The notes under the pieces are model-generated. The model made no database searches. It saw nothing but the letters and a program-made list of their open reading frames with translations, and was not told the origin of the DNA. Both the position numbers and the translations under genes were made by a program. Of a stretch of DNA of 64,000 nt, positions 26,233 to 34,187 are shown in pieces; position 1 is the stretch's first letter; each line of letters starts with the position of its first letter. This DNA comes from Blautia sp. OF03-15BH. Lineage in GTDB: Bacteria > Bacillota > Clostridia > Lachnospirales > Lachnospiraceae. The DNA lies in NCBI RefSeq assembly GCF_003463065.1, contig NZ_QSCM01000008.1, forward strand, positions 76,058-140,057. Direction: 5' to 3'.

Positions 26233-27387
26233 ATGGCAGTATATCAGGTGAAAATTCCTGCCTGTACTTTTGCAGGAGAAGGAAGTATTGAAAAGGTAAA
26301 AGATATCGTAGAAAAAGAGCAGGCAAAAACAGCGTTGGTATTTACGGATCAGGGAATAAAGAATGCAGGAATTCTGGATTGCCTGACGGAAGAACTGGAC
26401 AAACTGGGTATCGTTTATCATGTAACAGATGATCTGAAAGCAGAGCCTGCATATACGGACGTGGAAAAAGCAGTAGAGGAGTCTTCCGCATTTGCATGTG
26501 ATCTGATCTTTGCCATTGGCGGAGGAAGTGTGATGGATGCCGCAAAACTGTTTTCTGTGTTAAAAGGAGCAGATTATACGCTGCGTGATCTGTTAAAGGA
26601 TCCGTCACAGGCAAGAAAAAGAATAAAAACAGTAATGATACCGACTACCTGCGGTACCGGTGCGGAAGCTACCTGTAATGCAATCGTGGCAATTCCGGAG
26701 GAACAGTCCAAAAAAGGAATTGTAAATGACAGTATGATTCCGGATTATGTGATCCTGGACAGCCAGATGATCCGAAAACTGCCAAAATCCATTGTAGCAG
26801 CTACAGGGGTTGATGCGCTGGCTCATGTAGTAGAGTGTTATACTTCCAAAAAGGCAACTCCTCTCAGCGATACCTATGCTCTTGCAGGGGCAAAACTGAT
26901 CTTCCGAAACATTCAGGCTGCCTATGAAAATCCGGATGATATGGAAGCAAAAAACAAAATGCTTCTTGGCGCTTATTATGGCGGAATTGCAATCACCGGA
27001 AGTGGAACAACCGCAGTACATGCGTTATCCTATCCTCTTGGCGGAAAGTATCATATTCCCCATGGTGTTTCTAATGCAATCCTGTTTGCACATGTGATGG
27101 ACTTTAACAGGAGTGCCTGTGAGACAGAACTGGCAGAACTGTGTGATGAGGTATATCCGGAACTTTCCGGAAAAAGTGTGGGAGAAAAATCCTGTTATAT
27201 CATTCAGAAGATCGCAGAGATTGTGAAGACCACCAATATTCCCACGGATTTAAGTCAGTTTGGAATTACAGCAGAAGATCTTGATTTTCTGGTGGAGGCA
27301 GGCAGTCAGCAGACACGGCTTTTGGTGAATAACAAACGGGAACTGAGTAAAGACGATATTCGGGAAATTTATAAAAAAGTGTTGTGA
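26233..27387 (+). CDS. Iron-containing alcohol dehydrogenase
   Basis: This 384-residue group III dehydrogenase has the cofactor motif AIGGGSVMDAAK near residue 95 and PTTCGTGAEATCNAIV near 137. The iron site is around DALAHVVECYTSKKATP and the histidines of HALSYPLGGKYHIPHG near 257-272. The N-terminal PACTFAGEGSIEKV is a typical start. It interconverts an aldehyde or ketone and an alcohol with NAD(P). Within the operon it may reduce an aldehyde released by the lyase or oxidise an imported polyol; substrate unknown. Confidence 0.93.
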   Translation: MAVYQVKIPACTFAGEGSIEKVKDIVEKEQAKTALVFTDQGIKNAGILDCLTEELDKLGIVYHVTDDLKAEPAYTDVEKAVEESSAFACDLIFAIGGGSVMDAAKLFSVLKGADYTLRDLLKDPSQARKRIKTVMIPTTCGTGAEATCNAIVAIPEEQSKKGIVNDSMIPDYVILDSQMIRKLPKSIVAATGVDALAHVVECYTSKKATPLSDTYALAGAKLIFRNIQAAYENPDDMEAKNKMLLGAYYGGIAITGSGTTAVHALSYPLGGKYHIPHGVSNAILFAHVMDFNRSACETELAELCDEVYPELSGKSVGEKSCYIIQKIAEIVKTTNIPTDLSQFGITAEDLDFLVEAGSQQTRLLVNNKRELSKDDIREIYKKVL

Positions 27388-27399
27388 CGGAGGTGAAAA

Positions 27400-28458
27400 A
27401 TGAATAAAAGGCCGATTTTAGGAATTACGATGGGAGATCCGGCAGGAAACGGACCGGAACTCTCTGTTAAAGCACTGGCAAAAAAAGAGACTTATGAAAA
27501 ATGTTCTCCGCTTATTGTCGGGGATGCCGCCTGCTTGGAAAAGGCAGTAAAGATCACAGGATATGAAGGAAAGATTCAGATCCATCCGGTAAAGACAGTG
27601 GAAGAAGCTTTGTTTCAGTACGGGACCATTGATGTGTTTGATCTGAAACTTCTGGATATGAGTAAACATGAATTTGGCAAGATTTCTTCTATGTGTGGAG
27701 ATGCAGCCTTTCAGTATGTAAAAAAAGTGATCGAGTTAGCTATGGCTGGAGAAGTGGATGCCACAGTAACAAATGCTTTGAATAAGGAGGCTATGAATCT
27801 GGCCGGACATCATTTTTCGGGTCATACGGAGATTTATGCACATTATACCAACACACCCAAATATACTATGATGCTAGCTCATGAAAATCTGAGAGTGGTT
27901 CATGTATCGACTCATGTATCTCTTCGGGAGGCATGTGACCGGGTAAAAAAGGAACGGGTTCTGGAGGTTATCCGGATTGCAGCGGAAGGCTGTAAGAGTC
28001 TTGGAATTGAGAATCCGAAGATCGGAGTAGCAGGCCTGAATCCGCATTGCGGAGAAAACGGACTTTTTGGAAGAGAAGAGATTGATGAAATTCAGCCGGC
28101 CATTGATGCGGCTATGGCGGAAGGAATCTGTATTCCGGAAAAAAAGCCGACTCCGCCGGATACGATCTTTTCCAAAGCTCTGGGCGGCTGGTATGATATT
28201 GTTGTGGCAATGTATCATGATCAGGGACATATTCCTCTGAAAGTAAAAGGGTTTGTTTATAATCAGAAAGAACAGCACTGGGAAGCTGTGGCCGGAGTGA
28301 ATATTACACTTGGAATTCCGATCATAAGAACTTCTGTGGATCACGGTACAGGATTTGATCTGGCGGGTACGGGAGAATCCAATGAGCTGAGTCTTGTAAA
28401 TGCGATTGATTATGCAGTCACAATGGCAAAAACAAAGATGAAAAGAAGCGAGAAATAA
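27400..28458 (+). CDS. pdxA2: PdxA2-type 4-phospho-tetronate dehydrogenase
   Basis: This 352-residue protein is homologous to 4-hydroxythreonine-4-phosphate dehydrogenase. It begins PILGITMGDPAGNGPELSVK. Its metal-site histidines appear in GHTEIYAHYT, GLNPHCGENGLFG and AMYHDQGHIPLK. PdxA2 enzymes next to a DUF1537 kinase are known to oxidise 4-phospho-D-threonate or 4-phospho-D-erythronate, with decarboxylation to DHAP. The kinase is the next gene, 13 bp away, and no other pyridoxal biosynthesis gene is near, so this role is preferred over vitamin B6 synthesis. Confidence 0.88.
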   Translation: MNKRPILGITMGDPAGNGPELSVKALAKKETYEKCSPLIVGDAACLEKAVKITGYEGKIQIHPVKTVEEALFQYGTIDVFDLKLLDMSKHEFGKISSMCGDAAFQYVKKVIELAMAGEVDATVTNALNKEAMNLAGHHFSGHTEIYAHYTNTPKYTMMLAHENLRVVHVSTHVSLREACDRVKKERVLEVIRIAAEGCKSLGIENPKIGVAGLNPHCGENGLFGREEIDEIQPAIDAAMAEGICIPEKKPTPPDTIFSKALGGWYDIVVAMYHDQGHIPLKVKGFVYNQKEQHWEAVAGVNITLGIPIIRTSVDHGTGFDLAGTGESNELSLVNAIDYAVTMAKTKMKRSEK

Positions 28459-28471
28459 GCGGAGGCAGCCT

Positions 28472-29767
28472 ATGGTGAAGTTGTTGATAATCGCGGATGA
28501 TTTTACAGGAGCGTTGGATACCGCTGTACAGTTTGTAAATAAAGGAATTGAGACGCTGGTTTTTACAGGAAAGTCTGTGACGGAAGCAACTGTCAGCGTG
28601 TCAGCGGAAGTGCTTGTAGTAGATGCAGAGACCAGACGAATGACTTCCAAAGAAGCGTACACTACAGTTCTGACATTGGTTCGTCAGGCGCTGGAAGCAG
28701 GAGTAAAAACAATATATAAAAAGACAGACTCCGCACTTCGCGGAAATGTAGGAAGCGAGTTAGCCGCAGTTCTGGACGGAGCAGAAGTGAACCAACTGTT
28801 TTTCATCCCGGCGTTTCCGGCGCTTTATCGGACGACTCAGAGCGGAATCCAGTATATAGACGGGGTAAAATTGGAAGAAAGCAGTTTTGGGGAGGATCCC
28901 TTTGATCCCATGAGATGCTCCTTTATTCCGGAAATACTGAGAAGGCAGACAGATAAAAAAGTTCGCCTGATTTCTACAGAAAAAGAGATTCCAGATGGCA
29001 GGAAGGAAGAAAAAGAGATTCTGGTTTTCGATGCAGTTACGGATGAAGATATCCGAAAAAGAGTTCGCGAGCTGCAGGAAAAACATTGTCTGACATTTTT
29101 GGCGGGCTGCGCTGGATTTGCGTCCTTTCTTCCAGAAGTGCTGGGACTTACAGGAAGTCATCATGATAAGTTAGATAAAACGGATTGCCTTTTTGTATCC
29201 TGTGGGAGCCTGAACTCTATTACGAAAGAGCAGATTTTATATGCACAGAAAAAAGGATTCTACCGAAGCACCCTCTCTCCGGTTCAGAAACTTTGCCCTG
29301 AATATTATAAGACAACAGAAGGGAAGGAATTTCTGGACAGACTGGCAGATACCTGTAAAAAGGAACAATGCGTGGAAGTCGATTCTTTTGATATTGACGG
29401 GCAGGAAAATACAATGGATTATGCAAAACGCAGAGGAATGGATAAAAATCAGATCCGTTTTTCCGTCTGCGCAAGTCATGGAAAGATTGTTCATTATTTA
29501 TGGAAACATAAAGTGAATATGACGGTACTGATGACCGGCGGTGATACGCTTATGGGATTTATGGAGGAGATTGGTATAAACCAGATTTCTCCAGTGGGCG
29601 AACTGGAAAAAGGCGTTGTATTGTCGAAACTGGACTGGAATGGAAAACAACTGCAGGTGATTTCAAAGTCAGGGGGATTTGGCGAGGAAGCAACCCTTGT
29701 GGAGATTGCAAAACAGGTATTGAAAAAGCCGAAGAAATGGCTGAAGGATGAAAAGACAGGAGAATAG
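28472..29767 (+). CDS. Four-carbon acid sugar kinase family protein (DUF1537)
   Basis: This 431-residue kinase has the N-terminal signature LLIIADDFTGALDTAVQF, the substrate loop IYKKTDSALRGNVGSEL near 75-91, and C-terminal nucleotide motifs LMTGGDTLMGFM and KSGGFGEEATLVE. DUF1537 enzymes phosphorylate D-threonate, D-erythronate or 3-oxo-tetronates at the terminal hydroxyl. With the PdxA2 gene directly upstream it should generate the 4-phosphate that PdxA2 oxidises. Which epimer is used is not visible. Confidence 0.92.
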   Translation: MVKLLIIADDFTGALDTAVQFVNKGIETLVFTGKSVTEATVSVSAEVLVVDAETRRMTSKEAYTTVLTLVRQALEAGVKTIYKKTDSALRGNVGSELAAVLDGAEVNQLFFIPAFPALYRTTQSGIQYIDGVKLEESSFGEDPFDPMRCSFIPEILRRQTDKKVRLISTEKEIPDGRKEEKEILVFDAVTDEDIRKRVRELQEKHCLTFLAGCAGFASFLPEVLGLTGSHHDKLDKTDCLFVSCGSLNSITKEQILYAQKKGFYRSTLSPVQKLCPEYYKTTEGKEFLDRLADTCKKEQCVEVDSFDIDGQENTMDYAKRRGMDKNQIRFSVCASHGKIVHYLWKHKVNMTVLMTGGDTLMGFMEEIGINQISPVGELEKGVVLSKLDWNGKQLQVISKSGGFGEEATLVEIAKQVLKKPKKWLKDEKTGE

Positions 29768-29769
29768 AA

Positions 29770-30666
29770 ATGGCAGAGATAAAAGGAATCGTAGCTGCGA
29801 TGCAGACACCCATGCATGAGGATGGCAGTATTAATGAAGCGGAGATGAGACGGCAGATCAACCGCCAGATCGCTGCCGGAGTTGATGCAGTATTTTGTCT
29901 GGGAACAAATGGAGAATTTTATATCCTTGATGCGGATGAAAAGATAAGAGTAATGGAGATCTTTGTAGATGAAGTGAAAGGTCGTGTTCCAGTCTATGCA
30001 GGTACAGGATGCATCAGTACGAAAGATACCATTGCACTTTCAAAACGTGCCCAGGAGATAGGGGTAGATGTTTTGTCCGTGATCAGCCCATACTTTGCAG
30101 CCCTGAATCAGGATGAACTTTACAGTCACTATGCGGCTCTTGCTGAATCTGTGGATACGCCTATTGTTTTATATAATATTCCGGCACGGACCGGTGTCTC
30201 TATTGCTCCGGCTACCGTTGGAAAGCTGGCAGCAAATTATAGTAATATCAAAGGCGTAAAGGATTCCAGCGGGAACTTTACAAATATTCTCCAATATCTG
30301 GATGCTACAGATCCAAAGACTTTTTCTGTATTATCCGGAAATGATGCCTTGATCCTTTGGACATTGCTGGCAGGAGGCAAAGGAGGAATCACAGCCATTG
30401 CCAATATTCTGCCGGAGATTATGGTCAGCATTTATCAGAATTATCTGTCCGGAGATATGGAGGCTGCAAAAAAAGCACAGTCATCCATTGCTCCAATCCG
30501 AGCCTGTTTTAAATACGGAAATCCCAATTCCATTGTAAAACGGGCAGCAAATCTGATCGGACAGCCTCTGGGACCCTGCCGGGCACCGTTCGGTCAGGTG
30601 TCAAAAGAAGCAGACGAGGCAATTCTCGATACAATCCGGAAATATTACAGTCAGTATCAGAAATAA
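29770..30666 (+). CDS. DapA-family (NAL/DHDPS) lyase
   Basis: This 298-residue TIM-barrel class I lyase begins EIKGIVAAMQTPMHEDGSIN. The proton-relay tyrosine is in VLYNIPARTGVSI, and the Schiff-base lysine is in IKGVKDSSGNF. GTNGEFYILDADEK near residue 43 replaces the GTTGE motif of lysine-pathway DapA. Members cleave or dehydrate 2-keto-3-deoxy sugar acids, sialic acid or dihydrodipicolinate precursors. Its place as the last gene of a sugar-acid operon, 3 bp after the kinase, favours a catabolic aldolase or dehydratase over lysine biosynthesis. Confidence 0.9.
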   Translation: MAEIKGIVAAMQTPMHEDGSINEAEMRRQINRQIAAGVDAVFCLGTNGEFYILDADEKIRVMEIFVDEVKGRVPVYAGTGCISTKDTIALSKRAQEIGVDVLSVISPYFAALNQDELYSHYAALAESVDTPIVLYNIPARTGVSIAPATVGKLAANYSNIKGVKDSSGNFTNILQYLDATDPKTFSVLSGNDALILWTLLAGGKGGITAIANILPEIMVSIYQNYLSGDMEAAKKAQSSIAPIRACFKYGNPNSIVKRAANLIGQPLGPCRAPFGQVSKEADEAILDTIRKYYSQYQK

Positions 30667-30720
30667 AAAAGCCGGGAAGAGAACAGATGCACCATGCTTA
30701 AAGAAGACTAAAAAACTGAG

Positions 30721-30766
30721 ATGCACGCGGAAGACTTGTCTGGGAGAGTCTTCCGCGTGTTTTTTA
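30721..30766 (+). terminator. Terminator, copy 2 of the module-flanking pair
   Basis: The stem CACGCGGAAGACT/AGTCTTCCGCGTG with a T run is nearly identical, including the loop, to 19483-19528. It ends the catabolic operon. Confidence 0.93.
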
Positions 30767-30805
30767 TTGGTAGAAACAAAAGAATCTTAATTTTCACCCC
30801 ACCAG

Positions 30806-30834
30806 TTGACAAATTCCCGTCATTATAGTAAAAT
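30806..30834 (+). promoter_or_regulatory. Promoter of the cell-wall hydrolase gene
   Basis: TTGACA and TAAAAT are separated by 17 bases. About 35 bases downstream, TGTAAC-GAAAT-TGTAGA (30870-30886) differs by one base from the WalR consensus TGTWAH-N5-TGTWAH; control by WalRK is only a suggestion. Confidence 0.55.
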
Positions 30835-30919
30835 GCTCTCGTAACAAAGTTTAATAAATTTGTAATATTTGTAACGAAATTGTAGAAAAAATCTTCTGCA
30901 ATTCATTAGGAGGGCATTT

Positions 30920-32125
30920 ATGAAACATTATGATATAAAGAAGGTATTGATCTCTGCGGCAACCATCGCTGCCTGTTCTGCTTTTACCGTGCTTCCGGTT
31001 TATGCGGATGATACATACAGCGACGATGTCTGGGCTTACCGGGCAGTGGCCAATGTGGCTGAGGCGGCAAATATCCGTGCAGCCGCTTCCGAGGACAGCA
31101 CGATTGTCGGCTATCTGACCACCGCGGCTTCTGCTGACGTGATAGAGAGAGGCGAGACTTGGTCTCTTGTGATCTCCGGCGGTGTGGAAGGTTATGTAAA
31201 GAATGAATACCTTGCTTTCGGAGAGGAAGCAAAAAATCTTGCCAGTGTATATGGTTCCCAGGGTGTAAAGACCTACTGGGATGGTGTAAGCCTTTTTGCT
31301 GCACCGGATGGATCTTCAGAGGTTCTGGCGACCGCAGCTGCAGGAAAAGAATATGAAGTGATCAGCAATGACGGTTCCTGGGTAGCTGTACAGATGGATG
31401 ATGTGACGGTTGCCTATGTTCCGGCAGAGGATGTGATGGAGACCACGATCCTGGATCGTGCCGTATCTACCGGAGATGCCTACGGAGACGTGAGCAGCTA
31501 TAGCGACAGTACCGGCTACGACGACGGAAGCTCCTACACGGACAGCAGCTATGATACCAGCTGCGATGACGGAAGCTCCTACACGGACAACAGCTATGAT
31601 ACCAGCTACGATGACGGAAGCTCCTACACGGACAGCAGCTATGATACCAGCTATGACGATGGAAGCTCCTATACGGACAGCAGCTACGATGACGGAAGTT
31701 CCTATACCGACAGTAGTTCTGATAACAATACGTCTTATGAGGACAACTCCGGAAGCTCTTCCACAACGGATACTTCCGCAAGCACCGCTTCTTCCAGCGA
31801 TCGAGAGCTTCTGGCAGGCCTGATCTACTGTGAGGCAGGCAATCAGAGCAGAGAAGGAAAAGTGGCAGTTGGTGCAGTTGTCATGAACCGTGTAGCCAGC
31901 AGTTCTTTTGCAAGCACCATCAAAGATGTTATTTATGAGAGTGGGCAGTTCAGCCCGGCTGGTTCCGGATGGCTGGACAGCGTGATCGCAAACGGGGCGA
32001 TCCCAAGCAGCTGTTATGAAGCGGCAGATGCTGCTCTGGCAGGTGAAAATCCCATCGGAAGTGCCATGTATTTCAATACCGGATCCGGAAGAGGAGTCAA
32101 GATCGGAGCACATCAGTTCTACTAA
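30920..32125 (+). CDS. Secreted SH3-domain cell-wall hydrolase (SleB-like) with Ser/Tyr/Asp repeats
   Basis: This 401-residue protein has a signal peptide (cleavage near VYA-DDTYS). Two SH3-like domains follow (about 40-100 and 110-178). A low-complexity linker of 15-residue repeats (DDGSSYTDSSYDTSY) spans about 200-267. The C-terminal Hydrolase_2 domain (about 295-401) includes LIYCEAGNQSREGKVAVGAV, with the Glu expected for catalysis, and VMNRV. It probably cleaves peptidoglycan outside the cell. The SH3 domains would hold the wall and the charged linker would act as a spacer. A terminator and its own promoter isolate the gene. Confidence 0.9.
   Translation: MKHYDIKKVLISAATIAACSAFTVLPVYADDTYSDDVWAYRAVANVAEAANIRAAASEDSTIVGYLTTAASADVIERGETWSLVISGGVEGYVKNEYLAFGEEAKNLASVYGSQGVKTYWDGVSLFAAPDGSSEVLATAAAGKEYEVISNDGSWVAVQMDDVTVAYVPAEDVMETTILDRAVSTGDAYGDVSSYSDSTGYDDGSSYTDSSYDTSCDDGSSYTDNSYDTSYDDGSSYTDSSYDTSYDDGSSYTDSSYDDGSSYTDSSSDNNTSYEDNSGSSSTTDTSASTASSSDRELLAGLIYCEAGNQSREGKVAVGAVVMNRVASSSFASTIKDVIYESGQFSPAGSGWLDSVIANGAIPSSCYEAADAALAGENPIGSAMYFNTGSGRGVKIGAHQFY
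31520..31720 (+). repeat. In-frame 45-bp tandem repeats of the hydrolase linker
   Basis: Three full 15-codon units are followed by two 11-codon units that lack the YDTS part. The DNA is highly similar between units (GACGGAAGCTCCTACACGGA), so copy number could vary by slippage. The first unit has a Cys where the others have Tyr. Confidence 0.85.
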
Positions 32126-32140
32126 AGAATCCTCCCGTTG

Positions 32141-32171
32141 AAAAAAGCGTTGTACAAACAGCGCTTTTTTT
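32141..32171 (+). terminator. Terminator of the cell-wall hydrolase gene
   Basis: AAAAAAGCGTTG pairs with CAGCGCTTTTTT around a short loop and runs into T. Confidence 0.88.
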
Positions 32172-32217
32172 GTTATACTGAACTCGGTATGAACCTTTTG
32201 ATTTGAGGTGAAAAAAT

Positions 32218-33288
32218 ATGGTAAATATCATAGACACAGTCTGTGTGAAGGCAGATGAAGCATCCATTCGCCAGGCTGGTCAGATTTTGAAAAGAGGAGG
32301 CCTTGTGGCATTTCCCACAGAAACCGTTTACGGACTGGGGGCAGATGCACTGAATGAGGATGCGGCAGCGAAGATCTATGCAGCGAAAGGAAGGCCTTCG
32401 GACAACCCGTTGATCGTACATATCACAGAGAGAAAGATGCTGGATGCCATTGTTTCGGAGGTATCTACGCAGGCAGAACTTCTGATGGAAAAATTCTGGC
32501 CGGGTCCGATGACACTGATCTTCAAAAAAAGCGCACTGGTGCCTTATGGAACGACAGGCGGTCTGGATACCGTGGCAGTCAGAATGCCATCTCATCCGGT
32601 TGCAAGAGCTGTCATTGATGCGGGCGGCGGTTATATTGCAGCTCCGAGTGCCAATACCTCGGGCAGGCCGAGTCCCACGAAGGCAGCCCATGTGGAAGAG
32701 GATCTCTGTGGAAAAATCGATATGATCCTGGATGGAGGAGAAGTGGAGATCGGGCTGGAGTCCACCATTGTGGATGTGAGTACGGATCGACCGGTGATCC
32801 TGCGCCCCGGGTATATCAGCCAGGAGATGCTGAAAGAGGTCATCGGACCGGTGGAGATCGACAGAGCTTTGTTGCTGGACAGCAGTAAGGCACACCCGAA
32901 AGCACCGGGCATGAAATATAAGCATTACGCTCCGAAAGCGGATCTTAAGATCGTGGAAGGCAGAGAGGAAGAGGTTATCGCTGCCATCAACCGTCTGGTG
33001 GAGCAGGGAAACAAGGCTGGAGAAAAAGTCGGTGTCATTGCCACAGAAGAGACGAAAGATCTCTATGCGGGCGGCATTGTGAAGTCCATCGGAAGCCGGA
33101 AAGAGGAGTTGAGTATTGCCCGTCATCTTTTTGGTATTCTCAGGGATTTTGATGAGCTGAAGGTAGACAGGATCTATTCGGAGGCTTTTGATACACCGAG
33201 AATGGGCCAGGCGATCATGAACCGTCTTATGAAGGCGGCCGGTCATCAGGTGATCCGCCTTGGGGAGAAAAAGGATGAAACGGTTTGA
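32218..33288 (+). CDS. tsaC: L-threonylcarbamoyladenylate synthase (Sua5 form)
   Basis: This 356-residue enzyme makes threonylcarbamoyl-AMP for the t6A modification of tRNA. The YrdC/TsaC domain (1-205) shows GGLVAFPTETVYGLGADAL, AAKGRPSDNPLIVHI, AVRMPSHPVARAVI and APSANTSGRPSPT. The C-terminal Sua5 domain begins after APGMKYKHYAP. The RBS is GAGGTG. Its end overlaps the next gene by 14 bases, so translation is coupled to the phosphatase-like protein and rpiB. Confidence 0.95.
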   Translation: MVNIIDTVCVKADEASIRQAGQILKRGGLVAFPTETVYGLGADALNEDAAAKIYAAKGRPSDNPLIVHITERKMLDAIVSEVSTQAELLMEKFWPGPMTLIFKKSALVPYGTTGGLDTVAVRMPSHPVARAVIDAGGGYIAAPSANTSGRPSPTKAAHVEEDLCGKIDMILDGGEVEIGLESTIVDVSTDRPVILRPGYISQEMLKEVIGPVEIDRALLLDSSKAHPKAPGMKYKHYAPKADLKIVEGREEEVIAAINRLVEQGNKAGEKVGVIATEETKDLYAGGIVKSIGSRKEELSIARHLFGILRDFDELKVDRIYSEAFDTPRMGQAIMNRLMKAAGHQVIRLGEKKDETV

Positions 33289-33736
33289 CAGATTGATTTT
33301 TGTAAGCAACAGCGATACCTACATGGGACCCATGGCAAAAGGGATCATGCGGAGTAAATACCTTCTGAGTGATCTTGATGTGGATTCCAGAGGACTGGTG
33401 GTTCTTTTTCCGGAGCCGGCAAACCCGAAGGCGGAGGCAGTGATGGAAATGCATGAGCAAAGCCTGAAGGACCATGCAGCGGAAGCTTTACAGGAATCGG
33501 ATTTTGATGAGAGGACTCTGATCCTTGCAGTCAATGAGGAGAGTCAGAGGAAAATTTTTGAAAACTATGAAAATGCGCAGAATGTATTTCTGCTTTCAAA
33601 CTATGTGAGCAGTACGGAAGAGATCAAAGATCCCTATGGCGGTTCCCTGGAAGATTATGGAGCCTGCTATGATGTTTTGGAAAGCCTGATCTCAAAACTG
33701 GTAGTACTGCTGAATGAGGAGGAATTATTATGTTAG
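33275..33736 (+). CDS. Low-molecular-weight phosphatase homologue lacking the catalytic Cys and Arg
   Basis: This ~153-residue protein has the fold pattern of LMW protein tyrosine phosphatases, but the P-loop CxGNxCRSPMA is replaced by VSNSDTYMGPMA. The nucleophilic Cys aligns with Ser and the phosphate-binding Arg with Met. The second conserved region, DPYGGSLEDYGACYDVLE, which carries the general acid Asp in active enzymes, is kept. It should therefore be inactive as a Cys-phosphatase. The ATG at 33275 follows GGGGAG; a TTG at 33260 is less likely. It lies between Sua5 and RpiB genes, where active YwlE-like phosphatases are usual. Confidence 0.82.
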   Translation: MKRFDRLIFVSNSDTYMGPMAKGIMRSKYLLSDLDVDSRGLVVLFPEPANPKAEAVMEMHEQSLKDHAAEALQESDFDERTLILAVNEESQRKIFENYENAQNVFLLSNYVSSTEEIKDPYGGSLEDYGACYDVLESLISKLVVLLNEEELLC

Positions 33737-34161
33737 CGATTGGATGCGATCACGCCGGATATGAACTGAAACAGGAGATCATCAGACATCTGGAGGAAAA
33801 GGGCATTGCCTGCAAGGATTTCGGCTGTTACAGCGAGGAAGCGGTAGATTATCCCGTATATGGAAAGCTGGTAGGCCATGCAGTAGCGGATGGCGAGTGT
33901 GAAAAAGGAATCCTGATCTGTGGAACCGGTATCGGTATTTCCATGGCGGCAAACAAGATCAAAGGTGTCCGTGCGGCACTTTGTTCCGACTGCTTCAGTG
34001 CTGAGGCAACCCGTCTGCATAACGATGCAAACATCTTGGCGATGGGTGCAAGAGTGGTAGGAAGCGGTCTTGCACTGAAAATCGTAGATACCTTCCTGGA
34101 GACGGAGTTTTCCGGTGCAGAGCGTCATCTGGCACGGATCCGTCAGATCGAAGAAGACTGA
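33730..34161 (+). CDS. rpiB: Ribose-5-phosphate isomerase B
   Basis: This 143-residue enzyme interconverts ribose-5-phosphate and ribulose-5-phosphate (or a related pair such as allose-6-phosphate). Diagnostic segments are LAIGCDHAGYELKQEI and GILICGTGIGISMAANKIKG, with the catalytic Cys. RAALCSDCFSAEATRLHNDA and NILAMGARVVG also fit. The RBS is GAGGA, and the start overlaps the end of the phosphatase-like gene by 7 bases. Confidence 0.95.
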   Translation: MLAIGCDHAGYELKQEIIRHLEEKGIACKDFGCYSEEAVDYPVYGKLVGHAVADGECEKGILICGTGIGISMAANKIKGVRAALCSDCFSAEATRLHNDANILAMGARVVGSGLALKIVDTFLETEFSGAERHLARIRQIEED

Positions 34162-34187
34162 TCTATTCCTTGCAAGGGGGGACGACG

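Noticed and set aside
27400..28458. Vitamin B6 biosynthesis PdxA
   Set aside because: No pdxJ or related gene is near, and the adjacent DUF1537 kinase is the hallmark of the PdxA2 catabolic form.
25048..30666. Classical sialic acid catabolic operon
   Set aside because: A sialidase-like protein and a DapA/NanA-family lyase are present, but nanE, nanK, nagA and nagB are absent. The kinase and PdxA2 genes point to C4 sugar acids.
31520..31720. CRISPR-like array
   Set aside because: The repeats are in frame, directly adjacent without unique spacers, and encode a protein linker. No cas genes are present.
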